Below are positions 1 to 6,881 of a stretch of DNA of 18,108 nucleotides, one piece after another; position 1 is the first letter of the stretch, and each line of letters starts with the position of its first letter. The translations under genes and the position numbers were made by a program. Below the pieces are notes generated by a model that saw only the letters and a program-made list of their open reading frames with translations, had not been told where the DNA came from and made no database searches. This DNA is from Planktotalea sp. (GTDB lineage: Bacteria; Pseudomonadota; Alphaproteobacteria; Rhodobacterales; Rhodobacteraceae), in NCBI GenBank assembly GCA_024645145.1, contig JAHEGL010000020.1, forward strand, positions 1-18,108, in the 5' to 3' direction.

Positions 1-38
1 GAGGGGTCTGTTTTGTGGATGTCTAGAAAATGGTTCAT
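1..38 (-). CDS. argF: Ornithine carbamoyltransferase, N-terminal fragment (window edge)
   Basis: Only the first 12 codons are inside the window; the gene continues past position 1. The minus strand from an ATG at 38 reads MNHFLDIHKTDP, which matches the usual amino terminus of ornithine carbamoyltransferase in this bacterial group. The enzyme joins carbamoyl phosphate to ornithine to make citrulline in arginine synthesis. It lies 78 bp downstream of argD on the same strand, the expected pairing. No strong Shine-Dalgarno sequence is visible. The identification rests on a dozen residues plus gene context, so it is probable but not proven. Confidence 0.72.
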   Translation of the reverse strand, partial: MNHFLDIHKTDP

Positions 39-65
39 TTTGATATGCTTTTTGTTAGTGCGGGT

Positions 66-85
66 GCGAAGGGCCAGCCCCTCGC
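66..85. repeat. GC-rich inverted repeat in the argD-argF gap
   Basis: On the minus strand this reads GCGAGGGGCTGGCCCTTCGC. It can fold back on itself almost completely if G-U pairs are allowed. It sits between the argD stop and the argF start and has no T-run after it, so it is not a convincing intrinsic terminator. It could be an intergenic repeat unit or an mRNA-processing hairpin between the two arginine genes. Confidence 0.5.
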
Positions 86-116
86 GCTCCCCGGGATATT
101 TAACGAGAGAGGAAGG

Positions 117-1295
117 CTAGGCCGTTTGCTTTATTTTAGAGGCAGCGGCACTGAGACGCTTAGTCGCCGCTGCGATGTCAGCTTCCGTAATATTCAGCGC
201 TGGAAGAAGGCGGATCACGTTGTCGGCGGCAGGCACGGTGATGACCTGCTGGTCATAGCCAGCATTGACGATATCAATGTTGCTCGCTTTACATTTTATT
301 CCGAGCATCAAGCCAGTCCCGCGAACCGCCTCAAAAACGTCTGGATGCTCAGCAATCAAACCTTCAAGATTTTGACGCAGCGCGCCTGCACGACGTGACA
401 CATCTGCAAGGAACTCTGGGTCGGCAACGGTTTCAAGCACCACACACCCGACGGCACAGCCCAAAGGGTTACCGCCATAGGTGGAACCATGGGTCCCAGT
501 CGTCATCCCGCTTGCTGCATTTTCGGTCGCAAGGACAGCACCAAGCGGGAAGCCACCGCCAATGCCTTTCGCAACCATCATAATGTCAGGCGCAATCCCC
601 GCCCATTCATGTGCGAAGAGTTTGCCAGTCCGACCCACCCCGCACTGCACTTCATCAAGAATGAGCAGAATACCGTGTTCATCGCACAGATCGCGCAGTC
701 CTTTGAGACACTGATCCGGAAGGGGACGAATACCGCCTTCGCCTTGCACGGGCTCAATCATGATTGCGGCGGTTTGATCGGTTATCGCAGCTGTAAGCGC
801 CTCATGATCGTTCCAAGGCAGATGTTTGAAGCCTCCGAGCAATGGACCGAAGCCCTTGGTCATTTTTTCCGAACCCGCAGCCGCAATACCTGCGGAAGAG
901 CGGCCGTGAAAAGACCCCTCGAACGTAATAATCTCTACCCGTTCTGGAGCGCCCTTATCGTACCAATATTTTCGCGCCATTTTCACAGCGAGTTCGCAGC
1001 TTTCTGTGCCTGAATTGGTAAAGAAGACGGTATCCGCGAAGGTGTGTTCCACCAAAAGATCGGCGAGCTTTTGCTGTTGCGGAATTTGATAAAGATTGGA
1101 CACGTGCCACAGCGCATTCGCCTGATCTGTAAGCGCCGCAACCAGCGCTGGATGTGCATGACCGAGCGCATTCACAGCGATTCCAGCACCTAAATCAAGA
1201 AAGCGTCGCCCGTCTGCATCAATCAACCAGCTCCCTTCGCCCTTAACAAAGGACATAGGCGCACGCGAATAGGTTGGCAAAACGGAGGGGATCAT
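117..1295 (-). CDS. argD: Acetylornithine aminotransferase (class III, PLP-dependent)
   Basis: This cytosolic enzyme of 392 residues converts N-acetylglutamate semialdehyde and glutamate to N-acetylornithine and 2-oxoglutarate. Many homologues also serve lysine synthesis as succinyldiaminopimelate aminotransferase. Visible class III motifs are the cofactor loop NSGTES at about 94-99, FHGRS at 129-133, the PLP-nitrogen aspartate in ILDEVQ (Asp214), and the Schiff-base lysine in MVAKGIGGGFP (Lys243). Length is typical of the family. The ATG at 1295 was chosen because AAGGA lies 7 nt upstream and MIPSVLPTYSRAP fits the family amino terminus. The open frame extends to 1391, but that would start upstream of a likely promoter. 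argF follows on the same strand, which supports an arginine role over other class III aminotransferases. Confidence 0.95.
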   Translation of the reverse strand: MIPSVLPTYSRAPMSFVKGEGSWLIDADGRRFLDLGAGIAVNALGHAHPALVAALTDQANALWHVSNLYQIPQQQKLADLLVEHTFADTVFFTNSGTESCELAVKMARKYWYDKGAPERVEIITFEGSFHGRSSAGIAAAGSEKMTKGFGPLLGGFKHLPWNDHEALTAAITDQTAAIMIEPVQGEGGIRPLPDQCLKGLRDLCDEHGILLILDEVQCGVGRTGKLFAHEWAGIAPDIMMVAKGIGGGFPLGAVLATENAASGMTTGTHGSTYGGNPLGCAVGCVVLETVADPEFLADVSRRAGALRQNLEGLIAEHPDVFEAVRGTGLMLGIKCKASNIDIVNAGYDQQVITVPAADNVIRLLPALNITEADIAAATKRLSAAASKIKQTA

Positions 1296-1323
1296 GGGAG
1301 TATCCTTAGAAAAGTGAGCCCTT

Positions 1324-1352
1324 TGAGTGCCTGAGCGGCAGGGGCAAGTCAA
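1324..1352 (-). promoter_or_regulatory. Candidate sigma70 promoter for argD
   Basis: On the minus strand TTGACT (1352-1347) is followed, after 17 nt, by CACTCA (1329-1324). The -35 hexamer is near consensus but the -10 is weak. It would start transcription about 20 nt upstream of the argD ATG. The rest of the argD-DMT gap (1353-1560) shows no gene or structure I can support. Confidence 0.35.
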
Positions 1353-1560
1353 CAATTTGGGTGATGCGTGATAGAGTTGGCCGTCACGCACGGCAGATCA
1401 AACGCGTTTAGGCGCGGCGCAAGTGTCGTCGAAGACGGGTATGTGCGTTCTTGATCATGGGCGTTTTGTAGCCGAGCACACAAAGAATGCAAGCACGCGA
1501 TTGTATGCACGGTACAATTGCGCGCTTATAGATAGGTTTGATTCAAAGCAGGTCTGGCGT

Positions 1561-2460
1561 ATGCCCAATCTCAATAAAAGCAATTTACCAACCCATAACC
1601 CGCGGCTCGCGATGATTTTGATGATCAGTGCGACCGCGTTTATTGCAGCGACAACTCTTTTAGCGAAGGCGCTTGGCACCGATACGCTCGGGTCCCCTTT
1701 GCACCCCGTGCAAATCACACACGCACGTTTCTTGTTTGCCGCCCTAAGCCTAGGCAGTGCGGCGCTGATCTTGCGCCCGCAGTTCGCAACCGTTGATCTA
1801 AAGCTTCATGTGATGCGCACCACCTGCGGTGCAGCGGGTGTCACTTTGATGTTTGCAGCTGCTGCGTTCATTCCTCTCGCTGATGCTACGGCGATAAGCT
1901 TCTTGAACCCAGTTTTTGCGATGGTTTTTGCGATCTTCCTGCTTGGTGAAAAGATAGGACCTATTCGCTGGTGCGCAGCTGGCATTGCAATGATTGGTGC
2001 TTTAATCCTACTGCGCTCCGGTTCAGGTGCGATTGCGCCCGGCGCATTACTTGCATTGGGGGCAGCGTTGATATTGGGCTTGGAAATAATCTTCATCAAA
2101 CGCTTGTCAGGGAAAGAAGCGCCGTTTCAAATCCTGCTTGTAAACAATGCGATCGGACTGGTCATTGCCACGCTTGCTGTTGTGTTAATTTGGGAACAAC
2201 CCACAACACAACAATGGTTCGCACTCGCCGGAGTAGGTGTTTTGATGGCCGCCGCGCAAACATGCTTTTTGAACTCGGTCGCCCGCGCCGATGCGTCTTT
2301 CGTCGTGCCTTTCAGCTACGGAACACTCTTATTTGCAGCCCTCTACGACGCGTTAATCTTTGGCGTTATCCCAACCAGCGTGTCTTTGCTTGGCGCGGGT
2401 ATTATCATCGCAGGAGCCGCACTTTTAGCGTGGCGACAAGCGCTGAAGACTAAGGCTTAA
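1561..2460 (+). CDS. DMT-superfamily (EamA) transporter, inner membrane
   Basis: This 299-residue protein is almost entirely hydrophobic helices, about ten, arranged as two EamA halves (roughly residues 15-145 and 155-295). Family features are an early helix containing ATTLLAKAL, DATAISFLNPVFAMVFA ending the first half, and a second half closing with GAGIIIAGAALL. DMT proteins of this type usually export metabolites or amino acids; the substrate cannot be read from the sequence. The frame is open from a GTG at 1423, but the extra 46 residues are polar, unlike the family, so the ATG at 1561 is preferred; its ribosome site (AGGT) is weak. Its last 11 bp overlap the end of the convergent ABC permease gene. 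Confidence 0.88.
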   Translation: MPNLNKSNLPTHNPRLAMILMISATAFIAATTLLAKALGTDTLGSPLHPVQITHARFLFAALSLGSAALILRPQFATVDLKLHVMRTTCGAAGVTLMFAAAAFIPLADATAISFLNPVFAMVFAIFLLGEKIGPIRWCAAGIAMIGALILLRSGSGAIAPGALLALGAALILGLEIIFIKRLSGKEAPFQILLVNNAIGLVIATLAVVLIWEQPTTQQWFALAGVGVLMAAAQTCFLNSVARADASFVVPFSYGTLLFAALYDALIFGVIPTSVSLLGAGIIIAGAALLAWRQALKTKA

Positions 2461-3268
2461 GACGATATCCTGTGCGCAGCATTTGAAAGGCAATCGCACT
2501 CACTATCGTGACGGCAACGGTACAAATGAACATGCCCGCCCATGGATTGCTGTCTGAGACGCCGATCACCGAATAACGCAGCCCATCGATGAGATAGAAG
2601 ATCGGGTTGAAATACGTGATCTCGCGCAAAACAGGCGGCAGGACTGTTACCGAATAAAACGTCCCCGACAGCATGGCGAGCGGTGTCACAATAAAGTTTG
2701 TAATCGCAGCCATTTGATCAAATTTATTCGCGAATACTCCTGCGATGATGCCCAGACCGCCCAAGAAGGCAGAGCCAAGCACAACAAAAACCAGCGCCAT
2801 AAATGGATGTTGCACCCCAACGCCCAGAAAAACCAGAAAGCCAAGTCCAATAGCAATCGCGACAAACACGCCGCGCCCGATACCCCCGACAAGATAACCG
2901 ATCACCATCTCCAAGGGTGAGAGCGGTGGCATCAACGTGTCCACGATATTCCCTTGAACCTTAGAGATCACAATCGAAGAAGACACATTCGCGAAAGCGT
3001 TTTGAATAACAGTCATCATCAAAATGCCTGGCGCAATAAATTCGATAAACGGCACACCCATGACCCCGCCCCGACGTGGCCCGACAGCGAGGTTAAAAAT
3101 CAAAAGCAAAAGTCCCGCAGTCACCAAGGGAGCCAAGAGCGTTTGCGTCCAGACGGCCAAGAAACGTCGTGTTTCGCGCCAGATCAAAGTCTGCAAACCC
3201 AACCAATTCACGCGTCCAAAGCGACGCGCACCCATCTGTGGTGTATCCAGTGTGGTGTTTTGTGTCAT
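2450..3268 (-). CDS. ABC-2 type transporter permease, inner membrane
   Basis: This 272-residue protein has a polar amino terminus of about 40 residues and then about six hydrophobic segments. Features of the ABC-2 permease family (NodJ/DrrB-like drug or polysaccharide exporters) are FIAPGILMMTVIQNAF at 77-92, the block VDTLMPPLSPLEMVIG at 109-124, and the late motif YFNPIFYLIDGLRY at 219-232. It should act as a dimer with a cytoplasmic ATPase, but none is encoded next to it: gcrA lies upstream on the other strand and a convergent DMT gene downstream. The ATG at 3268 has GGAG six bases upstream. Substrate unknown; export of a lipid-linked glycan or drug is possible. Confidence 0.9.
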   Translation of the reverse strand: MTQNTTLDTPQMGARRFGRVNWLGLQTLIWRETRRFLAVWTQTLLAPLVTAGLLLLIFNLAVGPRRGGVMGVPFIEFIAPGILMMTVIQNAFANVSSSIVISKVQGNIVDTLMPPLSPLEMVIGYLVGGIGRGVFVAIAIGLGFLVFLGVGVQHPFMALVFVVLGSAFLGGLGIIAGVFANKFDQMAAITNFIVTPLAMLSGTFYSVTVLPPVLREITYFNPIFYLIDGLRYSVIGVSDSNPWAGMFICTVAVTIVSAIAFQMLRTGYRLKP

Positions 3269-3292
3269 AGGTGGCTCCAGCCTTACGTCCCT

Positions 3293-3297
3293 GATTC
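3293..3297. promoter_or_regulatory. GANTC (CcrM-type) site upstream of gcrA
   Basis: GATTC here is a GANTC methylation target lying 8 bp before the putative gcrA -35 hexamer, in the gap between gcrA and the divergent permease gene. GcrA is known in Caulobacter to act with sigma70 at promoters carrying methylated GANTC. A GANTC is expected by chance about once per 256 bp, so position is the only argument. Confidence 0.35.
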
Positions 3298-3304
3298 GTG
3301 CGAC

Positions 3305-3332
3305 TTGTATCTCAGCCGAGGCTGATTAGAAT
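3305..3332 (+). promoter_or_regulatory. Candidate gcrA promoter with dyad in the spacer
   Basis: TTGTAT (3305-3310) and TAGAAT (3327-3332) are separated by 16 bp. The spacer holds most of a perfect inverted repeat, TCAGCC-GA-GGCTGA (3312-3325), a reasonable place for a repressor or activator operator. The predicted transcription start is near 3339, leaving a leader of about 60 nt before the gcrA ATG. Confidence 0.45.
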
Positions 3333-3355
3333 AGGGGCAAGCACCAGATATCAGG

Positions 3356-3383
3356 AGCGGCGCGTTGAGCGGGCCGCTTTTTT
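3356..3383 (+). terminator. Terminator-like hairpin in the gcrA leader
   Basis: AGCGGC (3356-3361) pairs with GCCGCT (3373-3378) across an 11-nt loop and is followed directly by a run of T to 3383. This is the shape of an intrinsic terminator, yet it ends only 16 nt before the gcrA start and lies downstream of the likely gcrA promoter. It may be an attenuator, or a block against read-through from the DMT gene, which has no terminator of its own. The stem is only 6 bp. Confidence 0.5.
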
Positions 3384-3399
3384 ACATAAGGAAGCCAGA

Positions 3400-3975
3400 A
3401 TGTCCTGGACAGATGAACGCGTAGAGACGCTGAAAAAGATGTGGGGCGAAGGCCAGTCCGCGAGCCAGATCGCTAAAGAGCTGGGCGGCGTAACCCGCAA
3501 TGCTGTGATCGGCAAAGTGCACCGCTTGGGTCTTTCAAACCGCACGACGACGAGCAAGGCCAAGACAGATGCGAAGCCAAAGGCCGTCAAGGCAGAACCA
3601 AAGGCGAATGCCGCGCCAAAAGCAGAAGCGGCACCAAAAGCTGTGACGCCGATTGCAGAGCCGACAACGCCGCCACCGCCGCCGTCACGTGCGCGCCGTG
3701 CGATTATTCCTGCGGGTCAGCCTTTACCACCGCAGCCTTCCGCGAATGAAATCAGCCCCGAAGCTTTGGCGAAGGTGTCTGAGGTTGAGAAGAAGTCGAA
3801 GAAGATCGGCTTAATGGAATTGACAGAGCGTACATGCAAATGGCCTGTGGGTGATCCTGCGACGGAAGACTTCTGGTTCTGCGGATTGCCTGTCAAAGCC
3901 GGCAAGCCCTATTGCGAGGCGCATGTGGGCGTTGCGTTCCAGCCTATGTCAGCGCGCCGCGATCGTCGCCGCTAA
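3400..3975 (+). CDS. gcrA: GcrA cell cycle regulator
   Basis: This 191-residue protein has the GcrA layout. Residues 1-48 form a helix-turn-helix beginning MSWTDERVETLKKMW, with ASQIAKELGGVTRNAVIGK as the DNA-reading part. Residues 49-115 are a low-complexity linker rich in Ala, Lys and Pro, including a run of prolines near 91-95. The conserved carboxy-terminal block (about 136-191) carries CKWP (Cys146), CGLP (Cys161) and YCEAH (Cys172, His175). In Caulobacter GcrA binds sigma70 and activates promoters with methylated GANTC sites. AAGGA lies 7 nt before the ATG at 3400. The open frame begins at 3298, but that extension would start upstream of the promoter and lacks the family amino terminus. 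It appears to be transcribed alone. Confidence 0.95.
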   Translation: MSWTDERVETLKKMWGEGQSASQIAKELGGVTRNAVIGKVHRLGLSNRTTTSKAKTDAKPKAVKAEPKANAAPKAEAAPKAVTPIAEPTTPPPPPSRARRAIIPAGQPLPPQPSANEISPEALAKVSEVEKKSKKIGLMELTERTCKWPVGDPATEDFWFCGLPVKAGKPYCEAHVGVAFQPMSARRDRRR

Positions 3976-3998
3976 CCGCGTCGCATAACTTGCCGTAG

Positions 3999-4020
3999 TG
4001 CGCGTGCTGTAGCACGCGCA
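3999..4020. repeat. Perfect palindrome after gcrA (twin of the one after the deacetylase)
   Basis: TGCGCGTGCT and AGCACGCGCA are perfect 10-bp arms around a 2-nt centre. It lies 23 bp after the gcrA stop and 25 bp before the deacetylase start. There is no T-run on either strand, so any termination would be hairpin- or Rho-assisted. The central 16 bp, GCGTGCTGTAGCACGC, recurs with one change at 4878-4893. Confidence 0.7.
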
Positions 4021-4045
4021 TTCACACCCCCTTGAAAGCACAGTT

Positions 4046-4873
4046 GTGTTGAGCCGAATTTTAGCAATATGGCTCACCCTTTGCGTCCTGCCCCTTCAAG
4101 CACAACAAATCGCCATCACGATTGACGACCTACCTTTTGTTTTGCGCTCTCGCACGACGCCCCAAGAAGGTATGAAAATTGTCCATGACATCAATGCGGC
4201 AATGAAACCTCATAAGATTGTTTCAACAGGCTTTGCGATTGGCCGCCAGATCGATGACGAAACAATACCTGTGATGGATGCCTTCACAGCCGCGGGCCAC
4301 AAGGTTGGCAATCACAGCTGGTCGCACCCCGATTACGACACTCTCACGCGCTGGGCCTTTCGCCGTGAGGTCCGCCGCACAGATCGCGCTTTGCAAGCAT
4401 GGATACAAGGTCCCAAGTACTATCGATTCCCTTTCTTGCGCGAAGGCAAGACAGAGAAATCCAGACGCATCGCGGACACAGTTCTGAAAAACCAAGGCTA
4501 TGTGAATGCGCCCGTCACCATCGACAATGACGAATGGCAGTTCAATTTGGAGTACGTCGATGCTTTGGAAATGGGCGATCAATCTGAAGCTAAGCGCATC
4601 GCAAAAGCCTATTTAGATCATATGAAAGAGCGTAAAGCGCATTTTCAATCCCGCGCAGTGCTCGGAATGAGCCGTGATGTGTCGCATATCTTGCTACTAC
4701 ATATGAACAAAATAAATGCAGATCACCTGGATGATCTGCTTGAATGGTATGCCGATACGGGTTGGACGTTCATCACATTGGACCAAGCCCTGCGTGATCC
4801 GCTTTTCTCAGCGCCAGAAACATTCACAGGAGCGAAAGGGCTGTCCCAAATCGAACGTGCGCTGGGGAAGTAA
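4046..4873 (+). CDS. Secreted polysaccharide deacetylase (NodB/CE4-like)
   Basis: This 275-residue protein starts with a likely signal peptide (about 1-19, ending LPLQA before QQ), so it should act in the periplasm. It carries the ordered motifs of NodB-homology deacetylases: TIDDLPF with Asp27 and Asp28 (general base and metal ligand), NHSWSHP with His90 and His94 (metal ligands), YRFPF at 126-130 (the R-x-P-F motif) and ILLLHMN with His219 (catalytic-acid region). The family hydrolyses N- or O-acetyl groups from cell-wall or capsule sugars; the substrate here is unknown. The start is GTG at 4046, followed directly by a TTG; GAAAG about 8 nt upstream may be the ribosome site. It appears monocistronic, bounded by two related palindromes. 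Confidence 0.86.
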   Translation: MLSRILAIWLTLCVLPLQAQQIAITIDDLPFVLRSRTTPQEGMKIVHDINAAMKPHKIVSTGFAIGRQIDDETIPVMDAFTAAGHKVGNHSWSHPDYDTLTRWAFRREVRRTDRALQAWIQGPKYYRFPFLREGKTEKSRRIADTVLKNQGYVNAPVTIDNDEWQFNLEYVDALEMGDQSEAKRIAKAYLDHMKERKAHFQSRAVLGMSRDVSHILLLHMNKINADHLDDLLEWYADTGWTFITLDQALRDPLFSAPETFTGAKGLSQIERALGK

Positions 4874-4897
4874 CCCTGCGTGCTGCAGCACGCAGGG
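4874..4897. terminator. 24-bp perfect palindrome between deacetylase and aspS (bidirectional terminator?)
   Basis: The 12-bp arm CCCTGCGTGCTG is followed at once by its exact reverse complement. It begins on the base after the deacetylase TAA and ends 10 bp before the aspS stop codon, so it can serve both convergent genes. No T-run follows on either strand, which makes efficient intrinsic termination uncertain. The core matches the palindrome at 4003-4018 in 15 of 16 positions. Confidence 0.6.
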
Positions 4898-4907
4898 CCA
4901 CGTTATC

Positions 4908-6683
4908 TTAGTCCTGCGGAATAACCCGCAGACCCAATTCCATCATCTGATCGCTCATCGGCTCTGAAGGTGCGTTCATCATCAAATCTTCTGCGCGTTG
5001 GTTCATAGGGAACATGATAACTTCGCGAATATTCGCTTCATCCGCCAACAACATCACAATACGGTCGATCCCAGCCGCGCAACCACCGTGGGGCGGTGCA
5101 CCGTATTGGAACGCGTTAACCATACCGCCAAAACGCTTCTCGACTTCGTCCTTACCATAGCCCGCAAGCTCGAACGCTTTGAACATAATGTCAGGCTGGT
5201 GGTTTCGGATCGCACCCGAAATCAGCTCATAGCCGTTACACGCAAGGTCATACTGATAGCCGAGAACGTCCAAAGGATCGCCGTTCAGCGCCTCAAGACC
5301 ACCTTGCGGCATCGAAAACGGGTTGTGTGAGAAGTCGATCTTGCCTGTCTCTTCATCCGCTTCATACATCGGGAAATCGACGATCCAAGCGAAAGCGAAA
5401 CGATCTTCATCGATCAACTTCAACGCTTGACCAATCTCATTGCGCGCACGCCCGGCCGCGCTTTCAAACGCGCTTGGTTTACCACCCAAGAAGAACGCCG
5501 CATCACCGACGCCTAGACCCAGCTGCTGACGGATCGCTTCCGTGCGCTCAGGCCCGATGTTCTTGGCCAGTGGTCCTGCCGCTTCCATGCCCTCGCCCTG
5601 ATCGCGCCAGAAGATATAGCCCATACCCGGCAGACCCTCTTTCTGGGCGAACGCATTCATGCGGTCGCAGAACTTGCGTGAGCCACCTGTCGGCGCTGGG
5701 ATCGCACGGATCTCTGTGCCTTCTTGCTCGAGCAACTTCGCGAAGATCGCAAAGCCAGAGCCTGCGAAATGTTCGGACACAACCTGCATCTTGATCGGGT
5801 TGCGCAGGTCAGGCTTGTCAGAGCCATACCAAAGCGCCGCGTCTTTGTAGGAAATCTGCTCCCACGTTTGGTCAACTTTGCGACCGCCGCCAAACTCTTC
5901 AAAGATGCCGCCAACGACGGGCTGGATCGTATCGAATACGTCCTGCTGTTCGACAAAACTCATCTCAAGGTCGAGCTGGTAGAAATCGGTGGGCGAGCGA
6001 TCTGCGCGCGGGTCTTCGTCGCGGAAACACGGTGCAATCTGGAAATACTTATCAAAGCCAGAAACCATGATCAGCTGCTTAAATTGCTGTGGCGCTTGCG
6101 GCAGGGCGTAGAATTTACCAGGGTGCTGACGTGAAGGCACGAGGAAGTCACGTGCGCCTTCAGGCGAAGATGCCGTGATAATCGGCGTTTGATATTCGCG
6201 GAAATTCTGATCCCACATGCGACGGCGCATCGACGCCACGACGTCTGAGCGCAAAGTCATGTTGCGCTGCAACTTCTCACGGCGCAGATCGAGGTAACGA
6301 TACTTAAGGCGCGTTTCCTCTGGGTACTCCTGCTCACCGAACACCATCAATGGAAGCTCGGACGCAGCACCAAGCACTTCGATATCGCGGATGAATACTT
6401 CAACTTCGCCCGTTGGGATCTTGGGGTTCACCAAGCTCTCGTCGCGCGCCATGACGTTGCCGTCGATGCGAATACACCACTCTGAACGCACCTTTTCGAT
6501 CTGGTAAAACACAGGGCTATCAGGATCAGCCATCACTTGCGTGATGCCATAATGATCCCGCAGGTCGATGAACAACAAACCGCCATGGTCGCGCACACGG
6601 TGCACCCAGCCAGAAAGACGCACATTATCGCCTACGTTGGATTTGTTGAGATCGGCGCATGTATGACTGCGATAGGCGTGCAT
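4908..6683 (-). CDS. aspS: Aspartyl-tRNA synthetase, bacterial class II
   Basis: This 591-residue cytosolic enzyme charges tRNA-Asp with aspartate. Its layout is the bacterial one: an OB-fold anticodon domain (about 1-105) with [11 protein letters not shown], class II motif 2 [12 protein letters not shown] (220-231), the bacterial GAD insertion in the middle, and motif 3 near the end with GIDRIVMLL. The ATG at 6683 gives [12 protein letters not shown], with AAGGA about 9 nt upstream; the longer open frame to 6728 would begin before the predicted transcription start. His33 in RDHGG sits where discriminating AspRS such as that of E. coli has Leu30. A His there is associated with enzymes that also charge tRNA-Asn for the GatCAB route, so a non-discriminating enzyme is possible. 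It diverges from carB. Confidence 0.97.
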   Translation of the reverse strand: MHAYRSHTCADLNKSNVGDNVRLSGWVHRVRDHGGLLFIDLRDHYGITQVMADPDSPVFYQIEKVRSEWCIRIDGNVMARDESLVNPKIPTGEVEVFIRDIEVLGAASELPLMVFGEQEYPEETRLKYRYLDLRREKLQRNMTLRSDVVASMRRRMWDQNFREYQTPIITASSPEGARDFLVPSRQHPGKFYALPQAPQQFKQLIMVSGFDKYFQIAPCFRDEDPRADRSPTDFYQLDLEMSFVEQQDVFDTIQPVVGGIFEEFGGGRKVDQTWEQISYKDAALWYGSDKPDLRNPIKMQVVSEHFAGSGFAIFAKLLEQEGTEIRAIPAPTGGSRKFCDRMNAFAQKEGLPGMGYIFWRDQGEGMEAAGPLAKNIGPERTEAIRQQLGLGVGDAAFFLGGKPSAFESAAGRARNEIGQALKLIDEDRFAFAWIVDFPMYEADEETGKIDFSHNPFSMPQGGLEALNGDPLDVLGYQYDLACNGYELISGAIRNHQPDIMFKAFELAGYGKDEVEKRFGGMVNAFQYGAPPHGGCAAGIDRIVMLLADEANIREVIMFPMNQRAEDLMMNAPSEPMSDQMMELGLRVIPQD

Positions 6684-6721
6684 GGTGCTTTTCCTTCGGA
6701 AAGGGCTATAGGATTGGGGCC

Positions 6722-6750
6722 GATACACCGCGCGGGGGCGCGAAAGTCAA
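6722..6750 (-). promoter_or_regulatory. Probable sigma70 promoter for aspS
   Basis: TTGACT (6750-6745) and TGTATC (6727-6722) are 17 bp apart on the minus strand, close to consensus. Transcription would start near 6715, about 32 nt upstream of the aspS ATG. Confidence 0.6.
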
Positions 6751-6761
6751 GTCTCGCTTCA

Positions 6762-6791
6762 GGCAAGGTTCATATGCCCCTTGAACCTGCC
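6762..6791. promoter_or_regulatory. Inverted repeat between the aspS and carB promoters (possible operator)
   Basis: AGGTTC (6766-6771) and GAACCT (6783-6788) are perfect arms. They are extended by GGC (6762-6764) and GCC (6789-6791), with one unpaired A at 6765. The right arm overlaps the carB -35 hexamer and the left arm ends 12 bp from the aspS -35, so a bound protein could affect either or both. No known binding-site family is recognised. Confidence 0.35.
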
Positions 6792-6808
6792 CACCCCATG
6801 TCTATAAC
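6781..6808 (+). promoter_or_regulatory. Probable sigma70 promoter for carB
   Basis: TTGAAC (6781-6786) and TATAAC (6803-6808) are 16 bp apart. Transcription would start near 6815, giving a leader of roughly 67 nt before the carB ATG. I see no terminator-type hairpin in the leader. Confidence 0.55.
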
Positions 6809-6881
6809 CCACGACAATTTGCACGCTGCTGCGACTCAAGGCCTGCACCCTTGAATGCGCGCTGAAAAAAGAGGTCTGCCC

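Noticed and set aside
1296..1391. Longer argD start at 1391
   Set aside because: It would begin upstream of the likely promoter and adds residues with no family resemblance; ATG 1295 has a good ribosome site.
1423..1560. 46-residue extension of the DMT transporter from a GTG
   Set aside because: Polar, cysteine-containing sequence unlike the short amino termini of EamA proteins; ATG 1561 leads directly into the first helix.
3298..3399. Longer gcrA start at 3298
   Set aside because: It precedes the predicted transcription start and would place the leader hairpin in coding sequence; MSWTDERV is the conserved amino terminus.
6684..6728. Longer aspS start at 6728
   Set aside because: It lies inside the promoter spacer, upstream of the predicted transcription start.
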